From positions 1 to 64,000 of the forward strand of contig JAGPVP010000123.1 of assembly GCA_018066965.1 (NCBI GenBank): a stretch of 64,000 nt of DNA, given 5' to 3'. A program made the position numbers and the translations under genes. The notes under the pieces were generated by a model, which searched no databases, was not told the origin of the DNA, and saw only the letters and a list, made by a program, of their open reading frames with translations. This document shows, piece by piece, positions 29,140 to 38,130 of this stretch (positions are counted from its first letter, which is position 1; each line of letters begins with the position of its first letter). Source of the stretch: Zhongshania sp. Lineage in GTDB: Bacteria; Pseudomonadota; Gammaproteobacteria; Pseudomonadales; Spongiibacteraceae.

Positions 29140-29559
29140 GAGGATCCATATACCACAGGCTATGCATTACTCCGCACACTGCAAAAACCGAAAGACATTC
29201 GCTAACGCTCACCTGGATACCCGATCGGGGTCGGGTATGACGAGGTACCAAAGAATCCTCAGCCTTGCTAACACGATAGTTTTTACCAAAAGTATCGCAG
29301 CTTACGCTAGCATCCCTTCAGCACCGCTGAGCACTACAGCAAGTAACGGGTAAAGCGGGAAACTGTTTGAGCCGAAGGCGAGTTTTTCCCGCGCCGTTAC
29401 TTGTGAAGCGCGCAAAGCATCGATGGCGCTTTTTGCCATCGACGGTGATGTAGGGTGCCCTTTTTCTTTGCTTACTTTCTTTTTGGGCAGGCAAAAAGGA
29501 AAGTAAGTCGCCCAGCGAGGGCGAAAACAAGGCTAGCAGTAAGCTGAAAATAACTAGTC
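29140..29559 (+). repeat. 420-bp repeat unit 2
   Basis: Direct tandem copy of the preceding unit. It has the palindrome at 29214-29242 and the same order of hairpins. The outer inverted repeat here reads CAAGTAACGG/CCGTTACTTG, so the stem is kept although bases differ from unit 1. The copies differ at scattered positions, so the duplication is not very recent. Confidence 0.85.
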
Positions 29560-29600
29560 CAGGATCAGGTATCTAAACAAAGGCATTCACTCCGCCCATC

Positions 29601-29714
29601 TGGATACTCGATCGGGGTCGGGTATGACGTTGGTCGGAGGCTGCTTTATCTATCCAATAAAGTATGGCACTCCGCAAGCCAGCCAAGGCCAAGCACCACC
29701 ACGTCATCCTCAAC
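29601..29714 (+). repeat. 114-bp direct repeat, right copy
   Basis: Matches 28541-28654 apart from C/T changes in the palindrome arm and near AAGYCAGCC. It is preceded by a truncated piece of the larger unit (29560-29600) and runs into the inverted palindrome at 29702-29729. About 90 bases later the recX stop is reached. Confidence 0.85.
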
Positions 29715-29818
29715 TCGATTGAGGATCCACATCCCTCAGGCTATAACGGTGCCACTACACTGGATGCCTTATCAAGACGGCCTAACGATGATTTACAACG
29801 AAGCACTTACCAAAAAAA

Positions 29819-30256
29819 TTAAAACAACCCTTGAATATGCTCAAACGCAAACCCTTTGTACTGCATATACCGCATACATTTAGCGCGCAGTTTCGCATCG
29901 GACACATCCTCCCCGCCGTATTTTTTCTCAAACAATTGCCGAGCCACATCCTGCCAGTCAACATCCTGCTCAAAAAACACATCTGTTATTAGTACTTCAG
30001 CGACACCACGCTGCCGCAACTCGGCTCTAATATACTGAGGACCGTACCCCGCATTTACGCGCAAACGAAAGAATGATTCTGCAAAACGACTGTCCGCCTG
30101 CAAACCATCCACAATCAAATCATCTAAAACCTGATCAATTTCAGAGCTTTCAGGAAAACGTTGCGACAGCTTTTGCTGCAATTCCTGCCGCGAATATTCT
30201 CTCCTAGCAAGAAAATCCATCGCTTTCAGTTTTATATTTTTTCTCTCACCACTCAA
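29819..30256 (-). CDS. recX: Regulatory protein RecX
   Basis: Small helical modulator that binds RecA filaments and limits recombinase and coprotease activity. The 145 residues show the three-repeat RecX pattern: AMDFLARREYSRQELQQKL, IDQVLDDLIVDGLQADSRFA and QYIRAELRQRGV. The start is a TTG at 30256, supported by GGAG seven bases upstream; the next ATG (30220) would cut the conserved first helix. In most gammaproteobacteria recX follows recA; here it lies 13 kb away and is divergent from the tad operon. Confidence 0.9.
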   Translation of the reverse strand: MSGERKNIKLKAMDFLARREYSRQELQQKLSQRFPESSEIDQVLDDLIVDGLQADSRFAESFFRLRVNAGYGPQYIRAELRQRGVAEVLITDVFFEQDVDWQDVARQLFEKKYGGEDVSDAKLRAKCMRYMQYKGFAFEHIQGLF

Positions 30257-30432
30257 AAAACGTGCTCCACGTCACAAAAAACCCGCAATACCCCATCAAA
30301 CCTACCATTTCCCTTAATCCAGCTTCGGCAACTACTTATTTCTTTCAAAGTGTGTAAAGAGCAAAGTTAGCACCAAGGCCGAGAGGGAAACCTGCGATGT
30401 TCGACCTACTAATTAATCACGGAGAATACATT

Positions 30433-30648
30433 ATGTTAAACAAAATTATGTGCAAACTAAACAACTTCAAAAAAGACGAAAGCGGCGCAAGCGCAATTGA
30501 GTACGCGGTGATGGCTGCACTGCTAGTAGTTATTATTGTATTTGGCGTTAATCTACTTGGTAGTGGTACTAGCGAATCTAAGGGTATCGGTAATGCACTA
30601 GGTAAGATTGGTGACAAGCTAGAAGCAACCACACTGACAACACCGTAA
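30433..30648 (+). CDS. flp: Flp type IVb prepilin
   Basis: A 71-residue pilin precursor, the structural subunit of the Tad pilus. A short basic leader ends at Gly in KKDESG, then ASAIEYAVMAALLVVIIVFG gives the expected Glu5 and Tyr6 of mature Flp pilins, with the hydrophobic helix following. The ATG at 30433 has GGAG eight bases upstream; an upstream in-frame ATG at 30397 would lengthen the leader without support. It is the first gene of the tad cluster, so its own promoter probably lies in 30257-30430. Confidence 0.93.
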   Translation: MLNKIMCKLNNFKKDESGASAIEYAVMAALLVVIIVFGVNLLGSGTSESKGIGNALGKIGDKLEATTLTTP

Positions 30649-30664
30649 TAGCTTCCGTCAGATA

Positions 30665-31129
30665 ATGATATTTTCATTACCCCTACTATTGATGATTGGG
30701 ACTATCGACTGGCAGCACCGCCGTATACCCAATTACTTGGTTATGATACTCGCAGGATGGGCGGCATGTTATGCCGCCTTTTCCTCCGAGATTACCGTTC
30801 AAACTATTGCGATCAATATCGGCATAGGACTAGCCCTAACCTTACCTGGTTATATAAAAGGGATAGTCGGCAGTGGCGACGTAAAGCTGATGCTGGCAAT
30901 AGCGTCTTTATGGCCACCACTGCAATTGCTTTCGGTTTTTTCGGTAGGCATTTTTAGTCTGCTGTTATTAATGTCATTCACGAACCTTATTTCTAAGATG
31001 TCATTAACAAAAGCGCACTATGCAAACACCGCAAATTTAACTGGCGCGTCATTTAAACGCGGCATACCGCTAGGAAGCGCTATCGCTTTAGGCGCGGTAT
31101 TTGTTACTGCCTTTAACTTTACACTCTGA
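30665..31129 (+). CDS. tadV: Prepilin peptidase TadV/CpaA
   Basis: Membrane aspartyl protease that cuts Flp and the TadE/TadG pseudopilins. At 154 residues it is the short A24 type without the methyltransferase part. The two catalytic aspartates are D15 (IDWQHRRIPN) and D72 (GSGDVKLM). About four to five hydrophobic segments are seen. It starts 16 bases after flp. Confidence 0.92.
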   Translation: MIFSLPLLLMIGTIDWQHRRIPNYLVMILAGWAACYAAFSSEITVQTIAINIGIGLALTLPGYIKGIVGSGDVKLMLAIASLWPPLQLLSVFSVGIFSLLLLMSFTNLISKMSLTKAHYANTANLTGASFKRGIPLGSAIALGAVFVTAFNFTL

Positions 31130-31163
31130 ATTTTAAATTACACACACGGCATGGAGCACGACA

Positions 31164-31643
31164 ATGGTAAATCGCAATTTTTATCGCTCAGGTCAACGGC
31201 GGCAAAAAGGCGTCGTTGCCATTGAGTTTGTATTTATATTTCCCGTACTTTTTGTAATTTGTTACGCCACCATTGCTTACGCACTGGCATTCTTAGTCGT
31301 TCAAAATATGACTTATACAAGCGAGGAAGTTCTTCGCAAAGCTCTTGGCTCAGAATATGATATTTGCGAAAACGAAGATGAGACAGAGCAAACAACGCAG
31401 AAAATAGCCGAATGTAAAATAGTTGAAACATACGGAAGATATTCCGCAAACATGCTTGTTTTCGTAGACACCTCAGACTCTGATCAATACACAAAAATTG
31501 CATCATGTGATTCAAATTTAATCTGCACCCTAGAGATACGTGGGAAACCACTAACCTCCGCTTCGATTTTTGGATTTACCCTATTCGATCTTAGCAACAA
31601 CCCAGACAACAAACTTGTCAGCAGAGCGAGCCTACTCTTCTAA
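31164..31643 (+). CDS. tadE: TadE-like pseudopilin
   Basis: A 159-residue minor pilin-like protein. It has a basic N-terminus and the TadE signature KGVVAIEFVFIFPVLFVICY, with the conserved glutamate at the start of the hydrophobic helix, followed by an extracytoplasmic part with several cysteines. In other systems TadE is needed for Flp pilus assembly and is processed by TadV. Only one short TadE-type gene (no tadF) is seen. A 446-base gap follows before the next tad gene. Confidence 0.88.
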   Translation: MVNRNFYRSGQRRQKGVVAIEFVFIFPVLFVICYATIAYALAFLVVQNMTYTSEEVLRKALGSEYDICENEDETEQTTQKIAECKIVETYGRYSANMLVFVDTSDSDQYTKIASCDSNLICTLEIRGKPLTSASIFGFTLFDLSNNPDNKLVSRASLLF

Positions 31644-32089
31644 AGTACTAAATGTGCACATTAACACTGAACGGGCCAAGCAGTGCCAGTATTCAGCTGG
31701 CCAAAGCAACGTGGAAGACTCTACACGATTGCACTCGATATGTTGCACTTTGGCTACGTGCAACCCGCCATCACTGGTAACACGGCGCCAAGGCTCCTTT
31801 ATTTACGTTTGTAATTTCATTCGTCGTAAGCTAAAGGAGCAACGCCTTTCGTTCGCACAAATCTATATTCATATTCAATCACAAAAATCTGTGACGCACG
31901 GCACGATATAGGCATTACCAACTTACTAATCCATCTTATTTCTTATTCCCGCTATCCGTTCCAGTACAACTCATAAGCCTTATACGTAACACCCACAATA
32001 GAATCACTACGACACAGTACTTAATATTGGTTTCAAGATAGCGGTAATGAATAGAAAACCAATTTATCGGCCTTTTTAGGGATACGACT
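31644..32089. other. 446-base gap inside the tad cluster, no gene seen
   Basis: No convincing coding frame. It holds a perfect inverted repeat GTTGCAC (31742-31748)/GTGCAAC (31758-31764) with nine-base loop and a longer-range one GCTCCTTTA (31793-31801)/TAAAGGAGC (31832-31840). The gap may carry a second promoter for rcpC onward, or the remains of a lost gene. No terminator with a clear T tract was found. Confidence 0.5.
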
Positions 32090-33022
32090 ATGCAAGCAAG
32101 GACATTAAAGATCATCGCGGCACTGCTGATTATTAGCGCGGTGTTCATGGGAATAATTGGCTATAAAATAAGTCAGGAGGACGCATCTAAAAACCGTGTG
32201 GTATCACAAGCACAGGCGACTACGGCTGAGCAAAGCGATTTTGCCTACGCCCAAAAGCTATTTATTGCTAACCGCGGCATGGACAAAGGCGACATTATTA
32301 CTGCCGAAGATGTTCAGCTTATTCCCTACCCGCTTATTGTTGATGGCAGCTACACAAAAGCAGCCGACATTATCAACAAAAAGCTGGAATCTAAAGTGGC
32401 TGTTGGCGCCATTATCCGCAGCAGCGACTTTGAAAAACAAAGTACCTTGGCCCCTCATATCAATGCCGGTTATCGCGCACTTGCCATTAAGGTTAGCGAA
32501 ACCTCTAGCTCGGGTGGCTTTCTGCAACCTGGCGATCTTGTTGATGTGGTTTTTACCACTAGGGCGTCTAAAGACACTTACAACAAAAGCATGTCTCGTC
32601 GCCTACTTAAAAATGTTCGATTGATTGCCTTTGGTACCGATGTAGAACGCACAGATAAAAACATTGTTGTTACCGACAGCAAGAACAAAACCACGGCAAA
32701 AGCAGAAAAAGAATCTGGTAAAAGTAGCCGCTCTGCTGTTCTTGAAATTTCCCTAGCAGACATTCCGGTACTGACCTTGGCAGAAGAAAGTGGCGAACTG
32801 CGCTTAATCGCCATAGGCGAGTCAGACATAGAGTCTACTAATGCTAGCGCCAGTGCCACAGCCAATGACAACAACCCAGAACTAGCCGCCAATAAACACA
32901 TGAGCGACGCGGACAGAACGGCATTTATCCGTGATGTTACCGGCTTGAAGCCACCACCAGCACCAAAGTCTGTTTACGTTTACAGCGGTGATTCTGTTGA
33001 AACCATTACGGTACGTAACTAA
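32090..33022 (+). CDS. cpaB: Flp pilus assembly protein RcpC/CpaB
   Basis: A 310-residue periplasmic protein anchored by one N-terminal helix (IIAALLIISAVFMGIIGY). A SAF-type domain follows (FIANRGMDKGDIITAEDVQL) and the CpaB core HINAGYRALAIKVSETSSSG with PGDLVDVVF. It works with the secretin RcpA in the outer part of the pilus machine. Its stop overlaps an ATG in the rcpA frame. Confidence 0.92.
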   Translation: MQARTLKIIAALLIISAVFMGIIGYKISQEDASKNRVVSQAQATTAEQSDFAYAQKLFIANRGMDKGDIITAEDVQLIPYPLIVDGSYTKAADIINKKLESKVAVGAIIRSSDFEKQSTLAPHINAGYRALAIKVSETSSSGGFLQPGDLVDVVFTTRASKDTYNKSMSRRLLKNVRLIAFGTDVERTDKNIVVTDSKNKTTAKAEKESGKSSRSAVLEISLADIPVLTLAEESGELRLIAIGESDIESTNASASATANDNNPELAANKHMSDADRTAFIRDVTGLKPPPAPKSVYVYSGDSVETITVRN

Positions 33023-33063
33023 TGAAAACGAGCGAAACCACAAGTAACAAAGGAGTATCTACA

Positions 33064-34371
33064 ATGAAAAAAGGATTTCTGTTCAGCTTGCTTCTTGCGC
33101 TCGTAACTGTAGCCCAGGCAAGCCCCTACAAAACCCTACGCATGACCATTGGCGAACAACAGGCGCTTACCACCCAGCACAGCGTGAAACGCAGTGCGAT
33201 GGGTAATCCTGAGGTTGCTAGCCTTAAGGTGATCAACTCTACCCAGTTCTTGCTTACAGCTAAGCAAATTGGTTCTACCCAGCTGCTGCTGTGGCAAGGA
33301 AATAGTGAACCAACCACCTTTAAAATTGACGTTGTACCCGATATTGCTGGCTCGACTACGGCTGGCATTGCTATCGATGCCGCCGGAAACAATATTGTGC
33401 TGCAGGGTAAGACCCAATCCCTTATCCAGCACGATCAGCTGATTGCCGCCGCAGGTGAAAATGCGGTCGACAATACCGTTCAAGAAGGTGGTATTCAGGT
33501 TCAGACTGATATCCGCATTATCGAATACAGCCGTTCGCAGCTAAAGCAAATCGGTACTGCTCTTGCTTACACTGGGGGTGATACCTCTATCGCCACGGGC
33601 GCGGCTAGTTTACTCCCAATTTTAAGCGGCAACCCAGTTGGTCAACTACTCGGCGGTATTGCAACGGGTAGTGACGCATCATCAATATTAGTTGGTCACG
33701 CTACCGGTAGTTTTAAAGCAGCAGTCAACGCGCTACAGCAAAATGGTTACGCCTATACCTTGGCAGAGCCTTCGCTAGTCAGTCTATCTGGGCAAACTGC
33801 GAGCTTCTTAGCTGGTGGCGAGTTCCCCTACCCTGTGTCTAGCCGCGAAGGCCAAGTACAAATTGAGTTTAAAGAGTTCGGGGTTCGTCTGCGCCTAACA
33901 CCAACGGTGCTAAGCGAAAATAGCATTATGTTAAAAGTAGCACCTGAAGTGAGTGATCTCGACTTTAACAGTGGCGTGCAAGCCAGCGGTGTTTCGGTGC
34001 CCGCATTACGTGTAAGACGTACTGACACCACCATTCAACTGGCACCGGGCGAGAGCTTTATTATCAGCGGACTGGTAACTCGCAACACCTTTAACAATGC
34101 CAATCGAGTTCCAGGCTTAGGCGACATCCCCATTCTTGGCGCGCTATTCCGCTCTACCCGCTTTGAGCAAGACGACAAAGAACTAGTGATGATTGTGACG
34201 CCGCACCTAGTAAAACCGATAGCTAAAAATACTGTGCTGCGCGAATTGCCTGGGGAAATTTATCAAGACTACACCCCCTCTTTCACTACCATGCTCTTTG
34301 GTGACTCACAAAAAGGTAACAGCACAACTAAGTCTACAAAATCGTCAGCCGGCGTCGGCTTCTCTAACTGA
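33064..34371 (+). CDS. cpaC: Outer-membrane secretin RcpA/CpaC
   Basis: About 435 residues: signal peptide (MKKGFLFSLLLALVTVAQA), N-terminal periplasmic domain with a BON-like part, and a C-terminal secretin domain with AEPSLVSLSGQTASFLAGGE and VPGLGDIPILGALF. It forms the outer-membrane pore for the Flp pilus. The ATG at 33064 is preceded by AAAGGAG with eight-base spacing; the upstream ATG at 33022 would spoil the signal peptide. tadZ, usual between rcpA and tadA, is missing: the next gene starts 17 bases after the stop. Confidence 0.93.
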   Translation: MKKGFLFSLLLALVTVAQASPYKTLRMTIGEQQALTTQHSVKRSAMGNPEVASLKVINSTQFLLTAKQIGSTQLLLWQGNSEPTTFKIDVVPDIAGSTTAGIAIDAAGNNIVLQGKTQSLIQHDQLIAAAGENAVDNTVQEGGIQVQTDIRIIEYSRSQLKQIGTALAYTGGDTSIATGAASLLPILSGNPVGQLLGGIATGSDASSILVGHATGSFKAAVNALQQNGYAYTLAEPSLVSLSGQTASFLAGGEFPYPVSSREGQVQIEFKEFGVRLRLTPTVLSENSIMLKVAPEVSDLDFNSGVQASGVSVPALRVRRTDTTIQLAPGESFIISGLVTRNTFNNANRVPGLGDIPILGALFRSTRFEQDDKELVMIVTPHLVKPIAKNTVLRELPGEIYQDYTPSFTTMLFGDSQKGNSTTKSTKSSAGVGFSN

Positions 34372-34388
34372 TTATTAGGTATTCAACC

Positions 34389-35642
34389 ATGAGACTCATA
34401 GAACGCAGAGAAGCAAATAAGAAAGTCGCGCCAACTGATGATTACGAAAAACTAAAGTCAGATATGCATAAGTTTGTTATCGACAGAATTGAAGACGACA
34501 AAGTTATTTACGACGACAACCAGAAAAAATTGGAAGAGGCGATTTCTGCCTATATCCGCCAGTACTGTCGTATTTATGAAGCGACAATAGATCGAGAGAC
34601 GTTTACCTCCCTGGAAAAACATCTGCTTAATGAGATTGTGGGCTTTGGCCCGCTGCAAAGCCTACTTGACGACCCGACCATTAACGATATTTTGATTAAT
34701 GGGCCGCGCAATATTTACATTGAACGCGCCGGTGTACTCGAAAAAGCCGACATGCGCTTTCTCGATAATCGCCATGTGTTGCGGGTAATTCGTCGAATGA
34801 TTTCGCCATTGGGTCGTCGTATAGACGAATCAAGCCCGATTGTTGATGGCCGCTTAGAGGACGGTAGTCGGATCAATGCGATTGTGCCGCCGCTTGCACT
34901 AGACGGCCCATGTTTATCTATTCGTAAATTTCGCAAAGACCCGCTCACCGCCCAGGAACTACTGGCAACAGGTTCTATTAGCGAAGACGTGCTTGAGTAC
35001 TTAACCCATGCCGTCGCGAACCGCACTAACATCTTAATAAGTGGCGCAACCGGTTCAGGTAAAACCACCCTGCTCAATATACTTAGCCAATTCATTCCTA
35101 ATACCGAACGGATTGTAACGATAGAAGATGCCGCCGAACTTCAGCTTCGTAACGGCCACGTTGTGCGCTTAGAAACCCGGCCTGAGAATAACGAAGGCGT
35201 GGGCGAAATTACCGCCAGAGAATTGGTTAAGAACGCCCTGCGTATGCGCCCAGACCGTATTATTGTGGGTGAAAGTCGTGGCGGTGAAATACTCGATGTT
35301 TTGCAAGCCATGAACACCGGACACAACGGCTCTATGAGTACCGTGCACGCCAACTCGGCCCGCGATGCGATTACCCGACTAGAAATGATGGTGGGCATCT
35401 CAGGATTCAAAGGTACTGGCGAGTTAATTTTAAAAATGATCGGCAGTGCACTCGACTTAATTGTGCATATCGGCCGTAAATCAGACGGGCGTCGTTGCGT
35501 GCTACAAATTTCAGAGCTGCACGTCATCAACAACGAATTAACCCTAAAAGACATATTTACCTACGACGACGCAAGCCGAAAAGTCCTGCGTGTAGATGGC
35601 GCTAAAAGTTCCGCCCGCGCCGCTGATTTGGCGCATGTTTGA
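34389..35642 (+). CDS. tadA: Tad pilus assembly ATPase TadA/CpaF
   Basis: Secretion ATPase of 417 residues powering pilus extension and probably retraction. It has the N-terminal helical domain, LNEIVGFGPLQSLLDDPTIN, Walker A GATGSGKTTLLN, the Asp box RIVTIEDAAELQL, Walker B with RPDRIIVGESRGGEILDVLQ, and the His box STVHANSARDAI. Close spacing on both sides places it in the operon with rcpA and tadB. Confidence 0.95.
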   Translation: MRLIERREANKKVAPTDDYEKLKSDMHKFVIDRIEDDKVIYDDNQKKLEEAISAYIRQYCRIYEATIDRETFTSLEKHLLNEIVGFGPLQSLLDDPTINDILINGPRNIYIERAGVLEKADMRFLDNRHVLRVIRRMISPLGRRIDESSPIVDGRLEDGSRINAIVPPLALDGPCLSIRKFRKDPLTAQELLATGSISEDVLEYLTHAVANRTNILISGATGSGKTTLLNILSQFIPNTERIVTIEDAAELQLRNGHVVRLETRPENNEGVGEITARELVKNALRMRPDRIIVGESRGGEILDVLQAMNTGHNGSMSTVHANSARDAITRLEMMVGISGFKGTGELILKMIGSALDLIVHIGRKSDGRRCVLQISELHVINNELTLKDIFTYDDASRKVLRVDGAKSSARAADLAHV

Positions 35643-35660
35643 GCTTAAGGAAATTACGCT

Positions 35661-36524
35661 ATGTTATGGATTGCACTCGCTTTACTTCTAGTCGGACTCG
35701 CCTTCGTGGTATTGATGATTATCAGCGGCGAAGCGGAAACCCCGACACCAGAAAATGAGATTATCCCAGAGGCCGGCCCCAAGCTGCCCCCGGCATTAGA
35801 GAACTACCTAGGGAGTAACGGCGTTGAGCTGCCACCTGCGGTGGTTTATGCGGGTATAGCGGTTACCGTCATCGGTGTCGCTTTAAGCTTGCTGATATTA
35901 CCTTTAAACATGGGCGCACTAATTTCAATGGGACTTGTATTTGCCGCCTTCTCACTGATTAAAATTATTGGTGCGCAGCGGCGTGCAAAAATGTTAGATC
36001 AGCTTCCCTCGTTTATAAACCAGGTTACACGTCGTCTATCTGCCGGTGTTTCAGTAGAAAACGCCTTCGCCGATTCTGTCGAGACCCTAGAGCGCCCACT
36101 GGGTACGGTGATGCGCCGCGTGGTCCGTCGCGTACATTATGGCTATGACCTGCATCAAGCCTTTGAGCGTGAAGCGCGGGTTAACAAGCTGAATGAATTT
36201 GATGTACTGGCAACCGCCTTACGTATAAACGAACAATATGGCGGCAGTATTCGCTCTATTCTCGACGACATCGTCGATATTTTAAGAATGCAAGACTCAG
36301 GTAAACGCGAGCTCAGTGCCATGACCGGTGAAACCCGAGTTACCGCTGCCATACTTGCTGCGCTGCCACCCGGCATTGCCGCTTACACGTTCTATAACAA
36401 TCCAAAATTTCTTACCGATATGTGGAATAGCACTGGCGGCCAACAAACCCTAATGGTCGCCATTACTATGCAGCTACTCGGCATTATCGTGCTGTGGCGC
36501 ATGATTAAGTCAATTGGGAACTAA
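35661..36524 (+). CDS. tadB: Tad platform protein TadB
   Basis: Inner-membrane platform protein of 287 residues, type II secretion F family. It has an N-terminal helix, a second pair near residue 65-105, the cytoplasmic segment LPSFINQVTRRLSAGVSVEN with the F-domain, and a C-terminal helix. It probably pairs with TadC around the ATPase. It starts 18 bases after tadA. Confidence 0.92.
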   Translation: MLWIALALLLVGLAFVVLMIISGEAETPTPENEIIPEAGPKLPPALENYLGSNGVELPPAVVYAGIAVTVIGVALSLLILPLNMGALISMGLVFAAFSLIKIIGAQRRAKMLDQLPSFINQVTRRLSAGVSVENAFADSVETLERPLGTVMRRVVRRVHYGYDLHQAFEREARVNKLNEFDVLATALRINEQYGGSIRSILDDIVDILRMQDSGKRELSAMTGETRVTAAILAALPPGIAAYTFYNNPKFLTDMWNSTGGQQTLMVAITMQLLGIIVLWRMIKSIGN

Positions 36525-36535
36525 GGAGAAGTAAC

Positions 36536-37405
36536 ATGGAAGCGCATCACCTTTATTATATTATTGGCGCAGTTATTCTCTGCACCGCCCCAGTTTTATT
36601 GCTGGCCATAGCCCATGTAGAAACAGCATCGTCAGGAAAGCCTGCAGAGTTTGAATTTAGTTCAAAGGATATGTGGCGCCAATTGCGGGAAGAAAACACC
36701 CATATGGCGTCTTTGTCCCAGCTATTGCGCCGCGCCGGTTTACTTAATTCTGAACAGCAAGTAAACGCCATCTCCATAACATTGGTTACTATAGCCACAA
36801 TCGCTATATGCCTTGGTATATATACATATTTCAATGGCAGCCCTACTACCACCATACTACTTACCATTACTGCTGGCTTTGTGTTACTGGTTTATTTGGC
36901 TTATTTTTTCTTAAAGAAAATAGCAGAAAGCCGCCAAGAAAAACTTAACCAAGAAACCCTAATACTGGTGCAAACAACAAGGATGCTATGGCGCGTGGGC
37001 TTATCTCTACCAAAGACACTGGCGATTATTTGCGATCAATTGCGCAACCTTGCGCCAACTTGCTCGCAAGAATTACAGCTCGCGGTCAATAAAATTGAAT
37101 CTGGCCAAAGCCAAGAAGAAGCCCTATACGAACTGATTGGCTGCACCAATGCAGAAGGCTTTAAAGAATACTTAATTGTGGTACGCCAGCAAGCCATTAC
37201 CGGCGGCAGCATAGACAAAGCACTAGATGAACTTTACAGACTGCTGCAAAACCGTAGAAAGCTAGACCTACAAGAACAAGTCAACAAAATGTCAGGAAAG
37301 ATGTCGTTGGTCATGATGGTGTTTTTATTCCCTGCACTGCTAATTGTGGTTGCTGGCCCGGCCCTTATGTCGATCTCAACCGCACTTGGCAATTTAGGAA
37401 ATTAA
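36536..37405 (+). CDS. tadC: Tad platform protein TadC
   Basis: Second platform protein of 289 residues with the same F-domain layout. It has an N-terminal helix, a middle helix pair (LVTIATIAICLGIYTYF and ITAGFVLLVYLAYFFL), the cytoplasmic helical domain with LVQTTRMLWRVGLSLPKTLA and a C-terminal helix LVMMVFLFPALLIVV. It starts 11 bases after tadB. Confidence 0.92.
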   Translation: MEAHHLYYIIGAVILCTAPVLLLAIAHVETASSGKPAEFEFSSKDMWRQLREENTHMASLSQLLRRAGLLNSEQQVNAISITLVTIATIAICLGIYTYFNGSPTTTILLTITAGFVLLVYLAYFFLKKIAESRQEKLNQETLILVQTTRMLWRVGLSLPKTLAIICDQLRNLAPTCSQELQLAVNKIESGQSQEEALYELIGCTNAEGFKEYLIVVRQQAITGGSIDKALDELYRLLQNRRKLDLQEQVNKMSGKMSLVMMVFLFPALLIVVAGPALMSISTALGNLGN

Positions 37406-37428
37406 GGACTAAGGAAGGAGCAATTCAC

Positions 37429-38130
37429 ATGAATAAATTATCAATCTCTTTATGCAGCGTAGCGCTGGTGGTTTTAAGTGGCTGCGCCAATATGCCTGCG
37501 GCAAAACAAGTGACCGCAGGCAATTGCAACGTACCCGTGAGTAAAGAAGAAAGCGTCACACTTGATTTGATAGAACAGCAGGTAGCGGAAAAGCAGTACT
37601 ACTCTGCCCTAGCCTATCTTGAAAAAGCCCCCGACAGTTCGCCAAGAGTGTTAAGACTGCGCGCTGAAGCGCAGCGTAACACTGGTATGTTAAATGAAGC
37701 CTACGCAAGCTACCGCAATTTAAGCCTAAGCTGTATGGCGGCTTACGGCCATGCAGGCATGGCAAAAATTTTGGCCACCCGTGGCGACATCCCCCAAGCT
37801 CACCAACAAATGCTTAAAGCACGCCGTTTGGCCCCCAGTGATGCCGACATTCGCAATGACTACGGTTTTATTTTACTGGCCCACAAAGACTTTAAAGCTG
37901 CGCAACGCGAGTTTATGACTGCCTTGCAATTGCAACCGGGTCATCCCGTCGCCATTCGCAATATGGTCATGAGCCTGATTTTAGATGGCGACAGCAGAAC
38001 CGCACTTCGCATGGCCAAAAATAACGGCATTCCGTCAGAAGAGTTTAGAGAATTACTTAGCCAGGCAAACGCCTTTAAACAACCTACTATCGCCGGTAGC
38101 AACATCGCAAAACAAGGAGCACCACTATGA
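37429..38130 (+). CDS. tadD: Tad lipoprotein with TPR repeats (TadD)
   Basis: A 233-residue lipoprotein: signal ends in the lipobox VVLSGC. TPR-type helices follow, for example YSALAYLEKAPDSSPRVLRL, NEAYASYRNLSL and FKAAQREFMTALQLQPGHPV. TadD is thought to help assemble the secretin, like PilF/PilW. Its stop overlaps the start of the next small gene by four bases. Confidence 0.9.
   Translation: MNKLSISLCSVALVVLSGCANMPAAKQVTAGNCNVPVSKEESVTLDLIEQQVAEKQYYSALAYLEKAPDSSPRVLRLRAEAQRNTGMLNEAYASYRNLSLSCMAAYGHAGMAKILATRGDIPQAHQQMLKARRLAPSDADIRNDYGFILLAHKDFKAAQREFMTALQLQPGHPVAIRNMVMSLILDGDSRTALRMAKNNGIPSEEFRELLSQANAFKQPTIAGSNIAKQGAPL

Noticed and set aside
28932-29530. Two similar 70-74-codon frames on the minus strand in the tandem units
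   Set aside because: They coincide with the hairpins of the repeat units; the similarity comes from the repeat, and no start signal or known domain is seen.
30340-30432. Possible cyclic-di-GMP (GEMM) riboswitch ahead of flp
   Set aside because: A stretch with GCAAAG, AAGGCCGAGAGG and AAACCTGCGATG recalls parts of the motif, but the order and paired stems do not fit the known fold.
31570-31911. 113-codon frame spanning the end of tadE and the gap
   Set aside because: It overlaps tadE in another phase, has no domain and no ribosome-binding site.
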